A DNA stretch of 64,000 bases from assembly GCF_025642115.1 (NCBI RefSeq), contig NZ_CP106753.1:1077501-1141500 (forward strand), given 5' to 3'. Below are positions 1 to 11,097 of this stretch, piece by piece. The stretch comes from Chitiniphilus purpureus (GTDB taxonomy: Bacteria > Pseudomonadota > Gammaproteobacteria > Burkholderiales > Chitinibacteraceae). The position numbers and the translations under genes were made by a program. Within the stretch, counting starts at the first letter, position 1. Each line of letters starts with the position of its first letter. The notes beneath the pieces were generated by a model. That model saw only the letters and a list, made by a program, of their open reading frames with translations, was not told where the DNA came from and did not search any database.

Positions 1-114
1 CTGCAGGATCCGGCCAATGTGGCCGATACGGTGCGCTACCTGCTGACGCTGCCCGAGGAAACGGTGATCGCCGAAGTGATGGTGTTGCCGATGCGCGAGA
101 CCTCCTGGCCCTGA
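1..114 (+). CDS. C-terminal end of a short-chain dehydrogenase/reductase (5' end outside window)
   Basis: The first 37 codons are open from base 1 and end in TGA at 112-114. The residues include a DPANVADTVRYLL stretch and the ending VLPMRETSWP. This matches the extreme C-terminus of NADP-dependent SDR oxidoreductases, where a PEDVA-like helix is followed by a short strand (family knowledge). The Rossmann nucleotide motif and the YxxxK catalytic pair lie upstream of the window, so substrate and activity cannot be judged. Family assignment is fairly secure; subfamily is not. Confidence 0.65.
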   Translation: MQDPANVADTVRYLLTLPEETVIAEVMVLPMRETSWP

Positions 115-357
115 GCCGCATCTGCCTCGGGCGCGGCTTCGCCTGGGGCCAGCAGGCCCGATGCGGTCCTGCATGTGGCGCTGCACCATGGGGCAGCGCC
201 AAGGCTGCGCAACATTTACACCCCGCTGGCAAGAGTTACATCTCCCGCCGGCCGCCTGGACCCGGACCGGGCTCCAGCCCGGTCGCGCTGCCAATGGCAT
301 GAAGGTTGCAACCGGGGGCCGATGCGTTTCACCACCGCTTTGCAAGAGGAAAATGCC

Positions 358-507
358 ATGTTCAACACTGACCCGCGTTCGTTCCGCCTTGCCGTATCCG
401 ATCCCGCCCGGCCCTCGCCGCCGCCCGATACCGTACCGCCGGTGACCCCGGAAGTCCCGGTGGCCCCGCCGGCCGATCCGCCCAAGCCCGGCATCGACGG
501 CTGGTAA
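358..507 (+). CDS. Small proline-rich hypothetical protein (49 aa)
   Basis: A 49-residue reading frame begins at ATG 358, with AAGAGGAA about 7 bases upstream as a ribosome binding site. The second half is dominated by proline and valine (PPVTPEVPVAPPADPPKP). There is no signal peptide or membrane segment. I do not recognise a family. The good ribosome site and the low-complexity Pro-rich composition argue for a real gene, but in GC-rich DNA such frames also arise by chance. It stands alone between the SDR gene and the groESL promoter. Confidence 0.4.
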   Translation: MFNTDPRSFRLAVSDPARPSPPPDTVPPVTPEVPVAPPADPPKPGIDGW

Positions 508-1213
508 GCCAAGCCGGGCTGCCTGGCAGCAGGCGGTCCGGGTGCCGCGCCACGACGCGGTGAGCTTGATGCCGAACTGCGCAGCGGCCGGCGCCGTTGT
601 GCAGTGCAGGGCAACTGCCACAGCGCCGGCGTAGTCTGCCGGCGACCCGGCTCTGTGGCGGCGTACAGGGCGCATGACACGTCTTCGTTGTCCAACAGCG
701 CGATGTGAATCAAGCAGGTACGCGCGATGTCGAGGGCCGGATCAGCCGCCTGGTTGTCTTGAGAGCCAGACGACCTGCATTGATGGCGCATCTGCATCTC
801 AGCGTCGTCATCACCGGCGTTTCCGGCTAAATGGCCTCAAGCGGGCAATGCGCGATCCGGGCGAAAGCGGTGGCGTCCTCCCCGGCGTTGCAATCCTTCC
901 CCCACGCCAGCAGATACCGGCCCCCGTTTCAACCAACCGCGTGTTAAAGGCTGCCCGCCATGGCGGCGCATGGCCTTGGTCGGCCATGACGGCAGTGCGC
1001 CAGGGGGTGCCATTTGGGTGCCGATGGCGATGCGGCTGGCACGGGATGGATGGATACCATGGTCACGATCCGGCGTTGCCGGCGGCTTTGGCCACACTGA
1101 GGTGCACGCCCGGAAAGCGCCGCCAGGCCGCCGGGAACCTGGTGACCGGCCACCCGTTGCGCCGGTGCAACCCGTGGTGCACACCGTCCGGTGTGCATTT
1201 CCGTTTCGACGCC
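508..1213. other. Intergenic stretch without a recognisable gene
   Basis: Open frames exist on both strands (for example 674-1246 on + and 837-1238 on -), but none has a convincing ribosome binding site, a recognisable motif or a plausible protein composition. They overlap one another as GC-rich shadows. No RNA gene or repeat was recognised. The stretch ends at the groESL promoter. Confidence 0.5.
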
Positions 1214-1243
1214 CTTGAAAACCCCTACTGTCATCCATATCAT
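1214..1243 (+). promoter_or_regulatory. groESL promoter, sigma70 with overlapping sigma32-like elements
   Basis: TTGAAA at 1215-1220 and TATCAT at 1238-1243 form a near-consensus sigma70 promoter with an exact 17-bp spacer. The same -35 extended by one base, CTTGAAA (1214-1220), is the sigma32 consensus; CCATAT near 1235-1240 gives a partial heat-shock -10. The predicted start site near 1250 falls inside the CIRCE element. The layout suggests dual control: HrcA repression plus possible sigma32 activation. Confidence 0.7.
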
Positions 1244-1269
1244 TAGCACTCGTTAGCGTAGAGTGCTAA
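1243..1269 (+). promoter_or_regulatory. CIRCE operator (HrcA binding site)
   Basis: The sequence is a perfect TTAGCACTC - N9 - GAGTGCTAA inverted repeat, the canonical CIRCE element. In known systems HrcA binds CIRCE and represses groESL until heat or misfolded protein titrates GroEL. It begins at the last base of the -10 box and covers the predicted transcription start, so binding would block initiation. It lies 73 bp upstream of groES. Confidence 0.97.
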
Positions 1270-1342
1270 CCGTCAAGTTGTTGCAATCATAGCCCTTGAT
1301 GTTGCACCGATTTCGCATCATCCATTTTGCAGGAGTTGAAAG

Positions 1343-1633
1343 ATGGCAATTCGTCCCTTGCACGACCGTGTCGTGATCAAGCGTGTAGAAGCTGAGGAAA
1401 AGACTGCTTCCGGCATCGTGCTGCCGGGTAGCGCCGCCGAAAAGCCGGATCTGGGCGAAGTGGTCGCCATCGGCAGCGGCAAGCTCCTGGACAACGGTTC
1501 AGTGCGCCCGCTCGCGGTCAAGGTGGGCGACAAGGTCATCCTCGGCAAGTACAGCGGTCAGTCGGTCAAGGTCAACGGCGAAGAGCTGCTGGTCGTGCGT
1601 GAAGAAGACATCTTCGGCGTGTTCGAAGGCTGA
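1343..1633 (+). CDS. groES: Co-chaperonin GroES (Cpn10)
   Basis: This 96-residue protein has the usual GroES length and order: [20 protein letters not shown] start, the mobile-loop region [20 protein letters not shown] (about residues 24-43), and the [22 protein letters not shown] end. It caps the GroEL barrel as a heptamer in the cytoplasm during ATP-driven folding. The AGGAG ribosome site at 1331-1335 sits 7 bases before the ATG. It is the first gene of the CIRCE-controlled operon, 127 bp upstream of groEL. Confidence 0.98.
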   Translation: MAIRPLHDRVVIKRVEAEEKTASGIVLPGSAAEKPDLGEVVAIGSGKLLDNGSVRPLAVKVGDKVILGKYSGQSVKVNGEELLVVREEDIFGVFEG

Positions 1634-1666
1634 TTTTGCGCATCCGCCGGCCTCTGCCGCGCGCAT

Positions 1667-1685
1667 GGCGCCGGTGGCCGGCGCC
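1667..1685 (+). other. Intercistronic hairpin between groES and groEL
   Basis: GGCGCCGG (1667-1674) and CCGGCGCC (1678-1685) form a perfect 8-bp stem with a TGG loop. No U-run follows, so it is not a typical terminator. In other groESL operons such hairpins affect mRNA processing or the GroES:GroEL ratio; a role here is inference. Confidence 0.45.
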
Positions 1686-1754
1686 GTGACGACCGTGCCG
1701 CCCCGCTCGGGCGCGGCCTGCAAGTACCAACCCAAAGAATTCAATCGGAGCTAG

Positions 1755-3398
<1,644 letters not shown>

Positions 3399-3446
3399 GT
3401 CTGCTGTGCCAGCGGCGTGTCCACCCAGGCGCGCCGACAGCCGATT

Positions 3447-3481
3447 GACAACGCCACGCCACAAGCGTGGCGTTGTCTTTT
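3447..3481 (+). terminator. Rho-independent terminator of groESL
   Basis: A perfect 13-bp stem (GACAACGCCACGC at 3447-3459 with its complement at 3465-3477) encloses a 5-base loop and ends in CTTTT. It lies 49 bp after the groEL stop. Its presence argues against starting pyrB upstream of it. Confidence 0.92.
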
Positions 3482-3644
3482 GCTGCGGCAGGCCCCGTCC
3501 CATGCCGCTGTGGTCTTGCGGCCTGCGTCGTTTGACCGGCCGCATCGCACCAGGCACTGGTCAGCGACGGGCGGATGGTCGAAAATTGCGCGCATCGCCA
3601 ACCCGCTGCCGGCCGTGTCCGGCGGCGCCCGCGCCGAGATCCCC

Positions 3645-4604
3645 ATGCACAACCCGCAACTGAATGCCCAGGGCGAGCTGATCCACCTGCTCACCACCGA
3701 AGGGCTGCCCCGTCGCATCCTCAACCAGATCCTCGATCGTGCCGCGGAATTCGTGGTCCAGGGCGAGGCGGGCACCAAGAAATTCCCCATCCTTGCCGGC
3801 CGCTCGGTGTTCAATCTCTTCTTCGAGAATTCCACCCGTACCCGCACCACGTTCGAAATCGCCGCCAAACGCCTGTCGGCCGACGTGATCAACCTGAATA
3901 TCCAGGCATCGAGCACCGCCAAGGGCGAGACGCTGCTCGACACCATCCACAACCTGGAGGCGATGGGTGCCGATCTTTTCGTGGTGCGGCACGCGCAGTC
4001 GGGCGCCGCGCATCTGATCGCCGAGCATGTGCGGCCCGGCATCGCCGTGGTCAATGCCGGTGATGGGCGTCACGCGCATCCGACGCAGGCGCTCCTGGAC
4101 ATGTACACCATCCGCCACTACAAGGGCGACTTCACCAACCTGCGCGTCGCCATCGTCGGCGACATCCTGCATTCGCGCGTGGCGCGCTCGCAGATCCATG
4201 CGCTCTCGACCCTGGGTTGCCCCGAGATCCGCGTGATCGGCCCCAAGACGTTGCTGCCCACCGGCATCGAAAGCCTGGGCGTACACGTCTATCACGATAT
4301 GCGCGCGGGGCTGGCCGATGTGGATGTGGTGGCCATGCTGCGGCTGCAGAACGAGCGCATGAGCGGCGCCTACCTGCCCAGCTCGCAGGAATTCTTCAAG
4401 CATTACGGCCTGACCGAGGACAAGCTGGCACTGGCCAAGCCCGACGCCATCGTCATGCACCCGGGGCCGATGAACCGCGGCGTCGAGATCGACTCGGCGG
4501 TGGCCGACGGCGAGCGCGCGGTGATCCTGCCGCAGGTGACCTTCGGCATCGCGGTGCGCATGGCCGTGATGGATCTGGTCGCCCACAACCAGGCGCACCG
4601 CTGA
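3645..4604 (+). CDS. pyrB: Aspartate carbamoyltransferase catalytic chain
   Basis: This 319-residue protein catalyses carbamoyl phosphate plus aspartate to carbamoyl aspartate, the committed step of pyrimidine synthesis. The carbamoyl-phosphate loop [12 protein letters not shown], the [11 protein letters not shown] segment and [12 protein letters not shown] near the C-terminus are all present. The frame is open further upstream to 3417, but that would include the groEL terminator; ATG 3645 gives the usual family length, though its ribosome site is weak. No pyrI is seen. Instead the next gene is an inactive pyrC-like partner, as in Pseudomonas-type ATCase. Confidence 0.95.
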   Translation: MHNPQLNAQGELIHLLTTEGLPRRILNQILDRAAEFVVQGEAGTKKFPILAGRSVFNLFFENSTRTRTTFEIAAKRLSADVINLNIQASSTAKGETLLDTIHNLEAMGADLFVVRHAQSGAAHLIAEHVRPGIAVVNAGDGRHAHPTQALLDMYTIRHYKGDFTNLRVAIVGDILHSRVARSQIHALSTLGCPEIRVIGPKTLLPTGIESLGVHVYHDMRAGLADVDVVAMLRLQNERMSGAYLPSSQEFFKHYGLTEDKLALAKPDAIVMHPGPMNRGVEIDSAVADGERAVILPQVTFGIAVRMAVMDLVAHNQAHR

Positions 4605-4654
4605 ACGCCCGGACGGGTTGAACGCACAACAGTTTCCAAGGGATGCCGAAAGAC

Positions 4655-5944
4655 ATGGCAATCAAGCACATCGCAATCCGCAACGGCCGCCTGATCGACC
4701 CGCGCGCCGGCACCGACAACCGGGCCGACCTGTTCCTGGCCGAAGGCCGCATCGTCGGTGTCGGACAGGCCCCCGCCGGCTTTGCTGCCGAGGACACCCT
4801 CGACGCTAGCGGCCTGGTGGTCTGCCCTGGCCTCGTGGACCTTGCCGCGCGGCTGCGTGAGCCGGGCTTCGAATACAAGGCGACGCTGCCGACCGAGATG
4901 GCGGCGGCGGTGGCGGGGGGGGTGACCAGCATCTGCTGCCCGCCCGACACCGATCCACCGCTCGACGAGCCCGGTCTCGTGACCATGCTGCGCCAGCGTG
5001 CCAAGGCACATGATCTGGCGCGGCTCTATCCGCTGGGCGCACTCACCGTCGGGCTCAAGGGGCGCGAGATCACCGAGATGGCGCAATTGCGCGAAGCCGG
5101 CTGCGTGGCGTTTTCGCAGGGCGATGTGCCGATCGCCGATCTGCAGGTGCTGTACCGCGCGATGCAGTACGCCGCCACGTTCGGCTTCGCGCTGCGGCTG
5201 CGCCCTGAGGAGGCCAGCCTGGTGAACGACGGCGTGGCGCACGACGGCGAATACGCCGCGCGCCTGGGGCTGACCGGCATTCCGGTGGTCGCCGAGACCA
5301 TCGCCATCGCGCAGATCGTGCAGCTGATGCGGGCCACCGGTTGCCGGGTCCACCTGGCGCGGCTGTCGAGCGGCGAGGGCGTGGCGCTGGTGCGCGAGGC
5401 CAAGCGCCAGGGTCTGCCGCTCACGTGCGATGTCGGCATCAACCATATCCATCTGGCCGACGTGGATATCGGCTACTTCAACAGCCAGTACCGCTTCGAT
5501 CCGCCGCTGCGCAGCGTGCGCGACCGCGATGCGCTGGCGGCGGGCCTGGCTGACGGCACCATCGACGCGATCTGCTCCGACCACAGCCCGGTGGACGACG
5601 ATGGCAAGCTGGTGCCGTTCGCCGAGGCCGAGCGCGGTGCCACCGGACTGGAACTGCTGCTGCCGCTGACGCTGTCCTGGGCCGGACGCGCCGGTGTGGC
5701 GCTGCCGCAGGCACTGGCCAAGGTAACCGCGGTGCCGGCGTCCTACCTCGGGTTCGAGGCCGGCCTTGCGGTGGGCAACCGCGCCGACCTCACGCTGTTC
5801 GATCCCGAGGCGGTCTGGCGGGTCACGCCCGAAACCCTCAGGAGCCAGGGCAAGAACACGCCGTTCCTGGGCTACGAGCTCAAGGGGCGCGTGCGGCACA
5901 CGCTGGTCAAGGGCAAGCGCGTGTTCGACGCCTCGCCTGCATGA
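4655..5944 (+). CDS. pyrX: Dihydroorotase-like non-catalytic ATCase subunit (PyrC'/PyrX type)
   Basis: The protein is 429 residues with a dihydroorotase fold (DHO motif region VVCPGLVD near 55-62, CSDHSP near the C-terminal third). The metal-binding HxH of active enzymes (VDxHxHLREPG) reads VDLAARLREPG here: A64 and R66 replace both histidines, so hydrolytic activity is unlikely. Pseudomonas PyrC' has the same loss and serves as a structural partner that assembles PyrB into a dodecamer (family knowledge). ATG 4655 is chosen because AAGGGA at 4638-4643 is suitably spaced; ATG 4643 overlaps that site. It starts 50 bp after pyrB. Confidence 0.88.
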   Translation: MAIKHIAIRNGRLIDPRAGTDNRADLFLAEGRIVGVGQAPAGFAAEDTLDASGLVVCPGLVDLAARLREPGFEYKATLPTEMAAAVAGGVTSICCPPDTDPPLDEPGLVTMLRQRAKAHDLARLYPLGALTVGLKGREITEMAQLREAGCVAFSQGDVPIADLQVLYRAMQYAATFGFALRLRPEEASLVNDGVAHDGEYAARLGLTGIPVVAETIAIAQIVQLMRATGCRVHLARLSSGEGVALVREAKRQGLPLTCDVGINHIHLADVDIGYFNSQYRFDPPLRSVRDRDALAAGLADGTIDAICSDHSPVDDDGKLVPFAEAERGATGLELLLPLTLSWAGRAGVALPQALAKVTAVPASYLGFEAGLAVGNRADLTLFDPEAVWRVTPETLRSQGKNTPFLGYELKGRVRHTLVKGKRVFDASPA

Positions 5945-6023
5945 TGGCCTCCGCGGCCTGGCATCACACCCGGCTGGCCGGTGGATACCGGCTGGTGCAG
6001 ACGCCCGGCCCAACCACACCCGC

Positions 6024-7667
6024 TCAGGTGCGGTAGCTGGCGACTGCTTCGCGCAGCTGGTAGGCCAGGTTGTCGAGCTCCGCGGTGGTGCCGGCCACCG
6101 ATTCGGTGGCGCGCGCGTTTTCTTCGATCATCTCGACAATGTGCTCGACACGGCGGGCGATCAGTTGACTGGCGCTGTTCTGCTCCGCCAACGCACCATG
6201 GATCGCACCGACCAGTTCGATCATGCTGTCGCTCTGGCGACTGATGGTGTCGATTTGCTCGCTGGCATGCTGCACACCGCTGACACCGGATTCCACGATC
6301 CCGACCGAGCGGTCCATCTGGTCGGCCATGGTGCGCGCACTGCGGCGGACCGCGGAGATCATCTCGGCGATTTCCGAGGCGGATTGCCCCGTTTTTTCCG
6401 CAAGCTTGCGCACCTCGTCCGCCACCACCGCGAAGCCCCGCCCCTGTTCGCCGGCGCGCGCGGCTTCGATGGCGGCGTTCAGCGCCAGCAGGTTGGTCTG
6501 GTCAGCCACATCCTTGATGACGGCGGTGATGCCGGAAATCCGGTCGGATGCGGTATCGAGCTCGCCTGCAGTGGAGGCCGCCTGGCGGATGGCGTCGGCA
6601 ATCGCGCCGACGTCGTGCTGCATTGCAAGGATACGGGCATTGCCGGCGGATGCGGCCTCGCCGGTTGCGGTGGCCCGCAGCTGGGCATCGTCGGCCAGGT
6701 TGCTGACTTGGCTGATACGGGTGGTCATCTCTTCCAGCGAGGCCGCCATCGAGTTGCTTTCCTCCGATTGACGCCGGGAACCCCCGCGTACCGCATCGGC
6801 GGCACCTGACAGCGACTGCGCCGCACCCTTGAGCTCATTGGACCTGAGCTGCAATTGCTGCATGGTGCTGGCCAACAGATCGATCAGTGCATTGATCGAA
6901 CGTACCGTGAAGCCGATCTCGTCCTGCCGGTCATAGCGAATGCGTTCACGCAGGTCGCGCGCTGTGGTGATGCGTTGCAAAGCGCTGCCTACTTCGGCCA
7001 GCGGGCGGGTGATCGAGCGGGAAATCGACCATGCGCACAGCAGGGCGAGCACGATGGCCGCACAGGCGATGCCGAGCAGGGTGAGTTCGATCGATCTGCT
7101 GGCCGTGGCGAGCGTCTCACCGGAGTGGCTGATCTGCTTTGCGCTGGCTTGCACGATGCCCTTGGTGGTGTCGGCCAGTTCGCGCATCGGCTGCTTGAAC
7201 GGCACCAGCGCCGCATCGGCGGCCAGGGCGCTGCCCACTTCCCCGGATTCGATCCGGCGGTAGATGTGATCGACCGCATTCCGGTAGTTCGCGATCTGCT
7301 GCGGCATCGCGGCAGCCTGCGCTGCCAGTTCCGGCGGCAGCGACAACTTGCGGAACGCCTCGGCGGCAGCGAGGAAATCGCCGATGATCTCGTCGAACTC
7401 CGCCTTGTTGCTGGCCGGGTTGTCATCGCTGTTGCTGCTGCCGATGGAGATGAACAGGCTTTTCTCCTTCTGGCGCGCCCGCGTGAGCAGGTAACGCAGC
7501 TCCTGTGCGCCGTTGGAGATGGCATATTCCGACTCCAGCATGCCGCGGGTGATACCGGAGAGCTTTTCGACGCTGTAGTAGCCAAGTCCGCTCAGCGCGA
7601 CCAGGAAGGCCACCATGATGGAAAAACCGAACAACAGGCGATGCGAGATCCTGGGAAGCGCGAACAT
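6024..7667 (-). CDS. Methyl-accepting chemotaxis protein
   Basis: This 547-residue receptor has TM1 at about 11-31, a periplasmic helical sensor region to about 194, TM2 at 195-215, a HAMP linker to about 270 and a cytoplasmic signalling domain. The highly conserved hairpin tip ([17 protein letters not shown]) lies around 390-406. The N-terminal sensor resembles four-helix-bundle receptors and gives no clue to ligand. It stands alone, convergent with pyrC', and has no C-terminal CheR-tether pentapeptide. It presumably feeds a chemotaxis array encoded here (18.6-29 kb) or elsewhere. Confidence 0.93.
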   Translation of the reverse strand: MFALPRISHRLLFGFSIMVAFLVALSGLGYYSVEKLSGITRGMLESEYAISNGAQELRYLLTRARQKEKSLFISIGSSNSDDNPASNKAEFDEIIGDFLAAAEAFRKLSLPPELAAQAAAMPQQIANYRNAVDHIYRRIESGEVGSALAADAALVPFKQPMRELADTTKGIVQASAKQISHSGETLATASRSIELTLLGIACAAIVLALLCAWSISRSITRPLAEVGSALQRITTARDLRERIRYDRQDEIGFTVRSINALIDLLASTMQQLQLRSNELKGAAQSLSGAADAVRGGSRRQSEESNSMAASLEEMTTRISQVSNLADDAQLRATATGEAASAGNARILAMQHDVGAIADAIRQAASTAGELDTASDRISGITAVIKDVADQTNLLALNAAIEAARAGEQGRGFAVVADEVRKLAEKTGQSASEIAEMISAVRRSARTMADQMDRSVGIVESGVSGVQHASEQIDTISRQSDSMIELVGAIHGALAEQNSASQLIARRVEHIVEMIEENARATESVAGTTAELDNLAYQLREAVASYRT

Positions 7668-8096
7668 GGTGCCCTTGTGTCAGAGAGGAGCGTAAAAAAA
7701 GCTTACGTGGTAAACGCGCAAAAATGAAATATTCCGCCACGACGAAGCGTCGGCATGCCATGGGCTGTGTGATGCGCCGCTCCCAGCTGGCTGGAGCAAC
7801 TGCCGTATCCGTCGGGGTGAGGTCCGTAAAGCCGGTCGTCCGCACCCGCGCCAGGGTGCGGAGAAGATCGCGTGGTGCCTGGAGCGGCGCAGCAGCAGCG
7901 CTATCCCACCGCAGGCGTTCCTTGAAGCGCAGGAACCCGGTATCGCAGGCTCGCTGAGGGCGCTCGCACCGGGGCCGGACGCGAGCCGGCCCTCATTTGC
8001 AGACACCCACCCCGGCATGCCGCTGGCCGCTGTAACAAATTCACCGACGCCATGCCGCCATGCAACGGTCCCACTGCCTTTGCCCGAGGAGTGGAC
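7668..8096. other. Intergenic region upstream of the chemoreceptor and the VOC gene
   Basis: This is a divergent spacer of 429 bp. On the minus strand an A/T-rich patch with a short inverted repeat (CGTAA ... TTACG, about 7691-7706) lies just upstream of the receptor and may hold its promoter. No credible gene, RNA or repeat was found in the rest. Confidence 0.4.
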
Positions 8097-8507
8097 ATGT
8101 CCGTACTGATCAATATCGATGTGCCGGATCTGGAACCTGCGATCACGTTCTACACCGAGGGCCTGGGGCTCATGCTCAGCCGCCGCTTCGACGAGGGGTT
8201 CGCCGAGCTGGCCGGGCCCGGTGTGCTGATCTACCTGCTGGCCAAACCCACCGGCAGCGAGCCGGCCCCCGGGGCGCCCCCGCGCAGCTATGCACGCCAC
8301 TGGACACCGGTGCATCTGGATTTCCAGGTGGACGACGTACCGGTGGCGGTGGCACGTGCAGTCGCCGCCGGCGCCACGCTCGAATCCCCGCCCGAGGCCA
8401 AGCCCTATGGCGAACTGGCGATGCTGGCCGACCCCTTCGGCCATGGCTTTTGCCTGATCAGGCTTGCCGGGCAGGGCTACGGCGTCTATCTGGGCGATAC
8501 GGGCTGA
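8097..8507 (+). CDS. VOC/glyoxalase-fold protein
   Basis: The 136-residue product has the single-subunit vicinal-oxygen-chelate pattern: a DVPDLEPAITFYTEGLGL start, HLDFQVDDVPVAVARAVAAGA in the middle and DPFGHGFCLI near the end. Members are metal-dependent lyases, dioxygenases or antibiotic-binding proteins; the substrate cannot be told from sequence. AGGAG at 8087-8091 sets the start at ATG 8097 rather than the in-frame ATG 8052. It is cytoplasmic, transcribed alone, upstream of the acyl-CoA-binding protein gene. Confidence 0.85.
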   Translation: MSVLINIDVPDLEPAITFYTEGLGLMLSRRFDEGFAELAGPGVLIYLLAKPTGSEPAPGAPPRSYARHWTPVHLDFQVDDVPVAVARAVAAGATLESPPEAKPYGELAMLADPFGHGFCLIRLAGQGYGVYLGDTG

Positions 8508-8588
8508 CGGTGCATGCGCCGCTGCCATCGCGGGCGACTGGCAGCGGCTGCCGCGGGCGTCCACCGCGGCGGCCGTCGTGCCGCCATG

Positions 8589-8619
8589 TATACTGCCATC
8601 GTTCAAACACGTGTTTGAA
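8589..8619 (+). promoter_or_regulatory. Promoter with an 18-bp palindromic operator (PsrA/FadR-like) before the ACBP gene
   Basis: TATACT at 8589-8594 is a good -10 box; no clear -35 is seen. Seven bases on, TTCAAACAC/GTGTTTGAA (8602-8619) is a perfect 18-bp palindrome over the predicted start site. Its core CAAAC-N4-GTTTG matches the published Pseudomonas PsrA half-site pattern (G/C)AAAC-N2-4-GTTT(G/C). PsrA is a TetR-family repressor released by long-chain acyl groups, which would suit an acyl-CoA-binding protein. Regulator identity is inference. Confidence 0.7.
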
Positions 8620-8638
8620 ATTCACCGGGAGAACCGAC

Positions 8639-8905
8639 ATGTCCGATCTGGCCACCCGTTTCAAGACTGCGCAGGAGGAAGTGCTGACGCTCGACGAGGC
8701 GCCCGATGTGCAGACCAAGCTCAAGCTGTATGGCCTCTACAAGCAGGGTACCGAAGGCGATGTCTCGGGCGAGCGCCCCGGCGCCATCAACTTCGTGGGG
8801 CAGGCCAAGTACGATGCCTGGGCCAAGCTCAAGGGGCTTTCCAGCGAGGCGGCGCAGCAGCAGTACGTGGCACTGGTGGAGCAGCTCAAGGCGGCCGAGG
8901 GCTGA
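8639..8905 (+). CDS. Acyl-CoA-binding protein
   Basis: The 88-residue product has the four-helix ACBP layout, with the conserved LYGLYKQGTEGD segment (about 29-41) and the KYDAWAKLKG segment (about 58-67). These proteins bind C12-C22 acyl-CoA esters in the cytoplasm and buffer or deliver them. The start at ATG 8639 follows CGGGAGA. The last 20 bases overlap tail-to-tail with the next, opposite-strand gene. Expression is probably controlled by the upstream palindrome. Confidence 0.95.
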   Translation: MSDLATRFKTAQEEVLTLDEAPDVQTKLKLYGLYKQGTEGDVSGERPGAINFVGQAKYDAWAKLKGLSSEAAQQQYVALVEQLKAAEG

Positions 8906-9761
8906 TCCTGGCCGGTGCCGTCGTCCGGCGCGGGTCCAGCAGCGTCCATTCCGCCACGCGGCTGTTGAAGAAGCCGCCGGCTTCGTAGGCCTGGCGGATG
9001 CGCCCCTCGCCACGCAGCCGGGCAAGGCCGATGTCGAGCGCGCGGGCGAAACGTTCACCGCGCGGCGTCGGGGCGATCGGGAAATGGCGGCTGCCGGGCA
9101 TCGCCACCTTGTAGCCCACCAGCGGCGTCAGCGTGATGCCTTCCACCTCGAACGACAGATCCGGTGTGGGCTTGAATGAAGCCAGGGTCAGGTCGCCGCG
9201 GCCGGCCTTGAGCATGCGAGCGATCATGGCGAACGTGGGCGCGCTCTCGATGTGGCGTACCCCCAACTGCTGCAGTGTGGCCACGTCGTTGATCCACGCG
9301 CGGTTGGTGACCGCCGTCAACGTGCGCCATTGGGCCGGCCGGGTGCGCAGCACGGCATGGTTGCCGGCCAGGGCATATAGACCGACCACGTACTCGCCTT
9401 CCTCGATCAAAGCCCGCGACAGCCGGATGTTGCGCGTGCTCAGGTCCGTCGCCCACGCCGAGGTGCCGCCGGCGACCACGCGGCCCTGCTCCACTTCATT
9501 GAGGATGCGCGCGTAGCTGTTCAGCGTGGTGAACCGCACCGCCGCGCGTTCGCCGCCCAGCCACAGCGCCTGCTGCAGCAGGATCATCTCCACCGTATCG
9601 CGCCGCGCGCCCGGGCCGCTGTAGTCACGCAGCGTGCGCACGTCGCGTCCCGCGACGAGCCGCTCATAGTCGGCCAGCACATCCTGCGGCACCGCCACCA
9701 GCAGGGCGGCTTCGCTGCACAGGCCGATCAAGAGGGCCAGCATGGGGAGCAGTCGGCGCAT
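8886..9761 (-). CDS. Periplasmic substrate-binding-like protein (family 3/PBP2 type)
   Basis: This 291-residue protein begins with a signal peptide (MRRLLPMLALLIGLCSEA). The body resembles small type-2 periplasmic binding proteins found singly in betaproteobacteria (for example the RALIEEGEYVVGLYALAGN and GRGDLTLASF segments). Such orphans often have uncertain ligands and no transporter. The long upstream extension of the frame lacks any signal, so ATG 9761 is preferred. It lies 68 bp upstream of the ABC ATPase on the opposite side of its stop and could be read separately. Specificity is unknown. Confidence 0.7.
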   Translation of the reverse strand: MRRLLPMLALLIGLCSEAALLVAVPQDVLADYERLVAGRDVRTLRDYSGPGARRDTVEMILLQQALWLGGERAAVRFTTLNSYARILNEVEQGRVVAGGTSAWATDLSTRNIRLSRALIEEGEYVVGLYALAGNHAVLRTRPAQWRTLTAVTNRAWINDVATLQQLGVRHIESAPTFAMIARMLKAGRGDLTLASFKPTPDLSFEVEGITLTPLVGYKVAMPGSRHFPIAPTPRGERFARALDIGLARLRGEGRIRQAYEAGGFFNSRVAEWTLLDPRRTTAPARISPRPP

Positions 9762-9829
9762 CGTGCTTGTCCGGAGCCTGATGGCCCCAGTGTAGCGGTT
9801 GTGGCCCGGCGTGACCTGCCCGTACCTGC

Positions 9830-10951
<1,122 letters not shown>

Positions 10952-10961
10952 GGAAAGCTCC

Positions 10962-11089
10962 GTGAGGGGTGAGGCGTGAGGGGCGAGGTGTCCAAGCCCC
11001 GTCACGCCATCCGTATTGGTTCGAATCAGGAGTGGTGCAGTGCGAGGAGGGGCGGGTTTACACCTCACACCTCACTTCTCACACCTCAC
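10962..11089. repeat. Inverted repeat with heptamer-tandem arms (GTGAGGN x4)
   Basis: Arm 1 (10962-10990) is four heptamers, GTGAGGG, GTGAGGC, GTGAGGG, GCGAGGT, plus G. Arm 2 (11061-11089) read on the other strand is GTGAGGT, GTGAGAA, GTGAGGT, GTGAGGT, plus G. The 29-base arms match at 24 positions and enclose 70 bp. The element fills the gap between the permease stop and the ATPase start. It could fold in mRNA and alter ATPase expression. Confidence 0.85.
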
Positions 11090-11097
11090 CGGTGTTG

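Noticed and set aside
3417..3644. Upstream extension of pyrB
   Set aside because: The extension would translate through the groESL terminator hairpin; ATG 3645 gives the family's usual length.
4912..4922. G8 run in the pyrC homologue as a frameshift site
   Set aside because: The reading frame stays intact through the run and the protein aligns in motif order on both sides.
10962..11089. Heptamer repeats as a CRISPR array
   Set aside because: Units are 7 bp, contiguous and without spacers, and arranged as an inverted pair; no cas gene is near.
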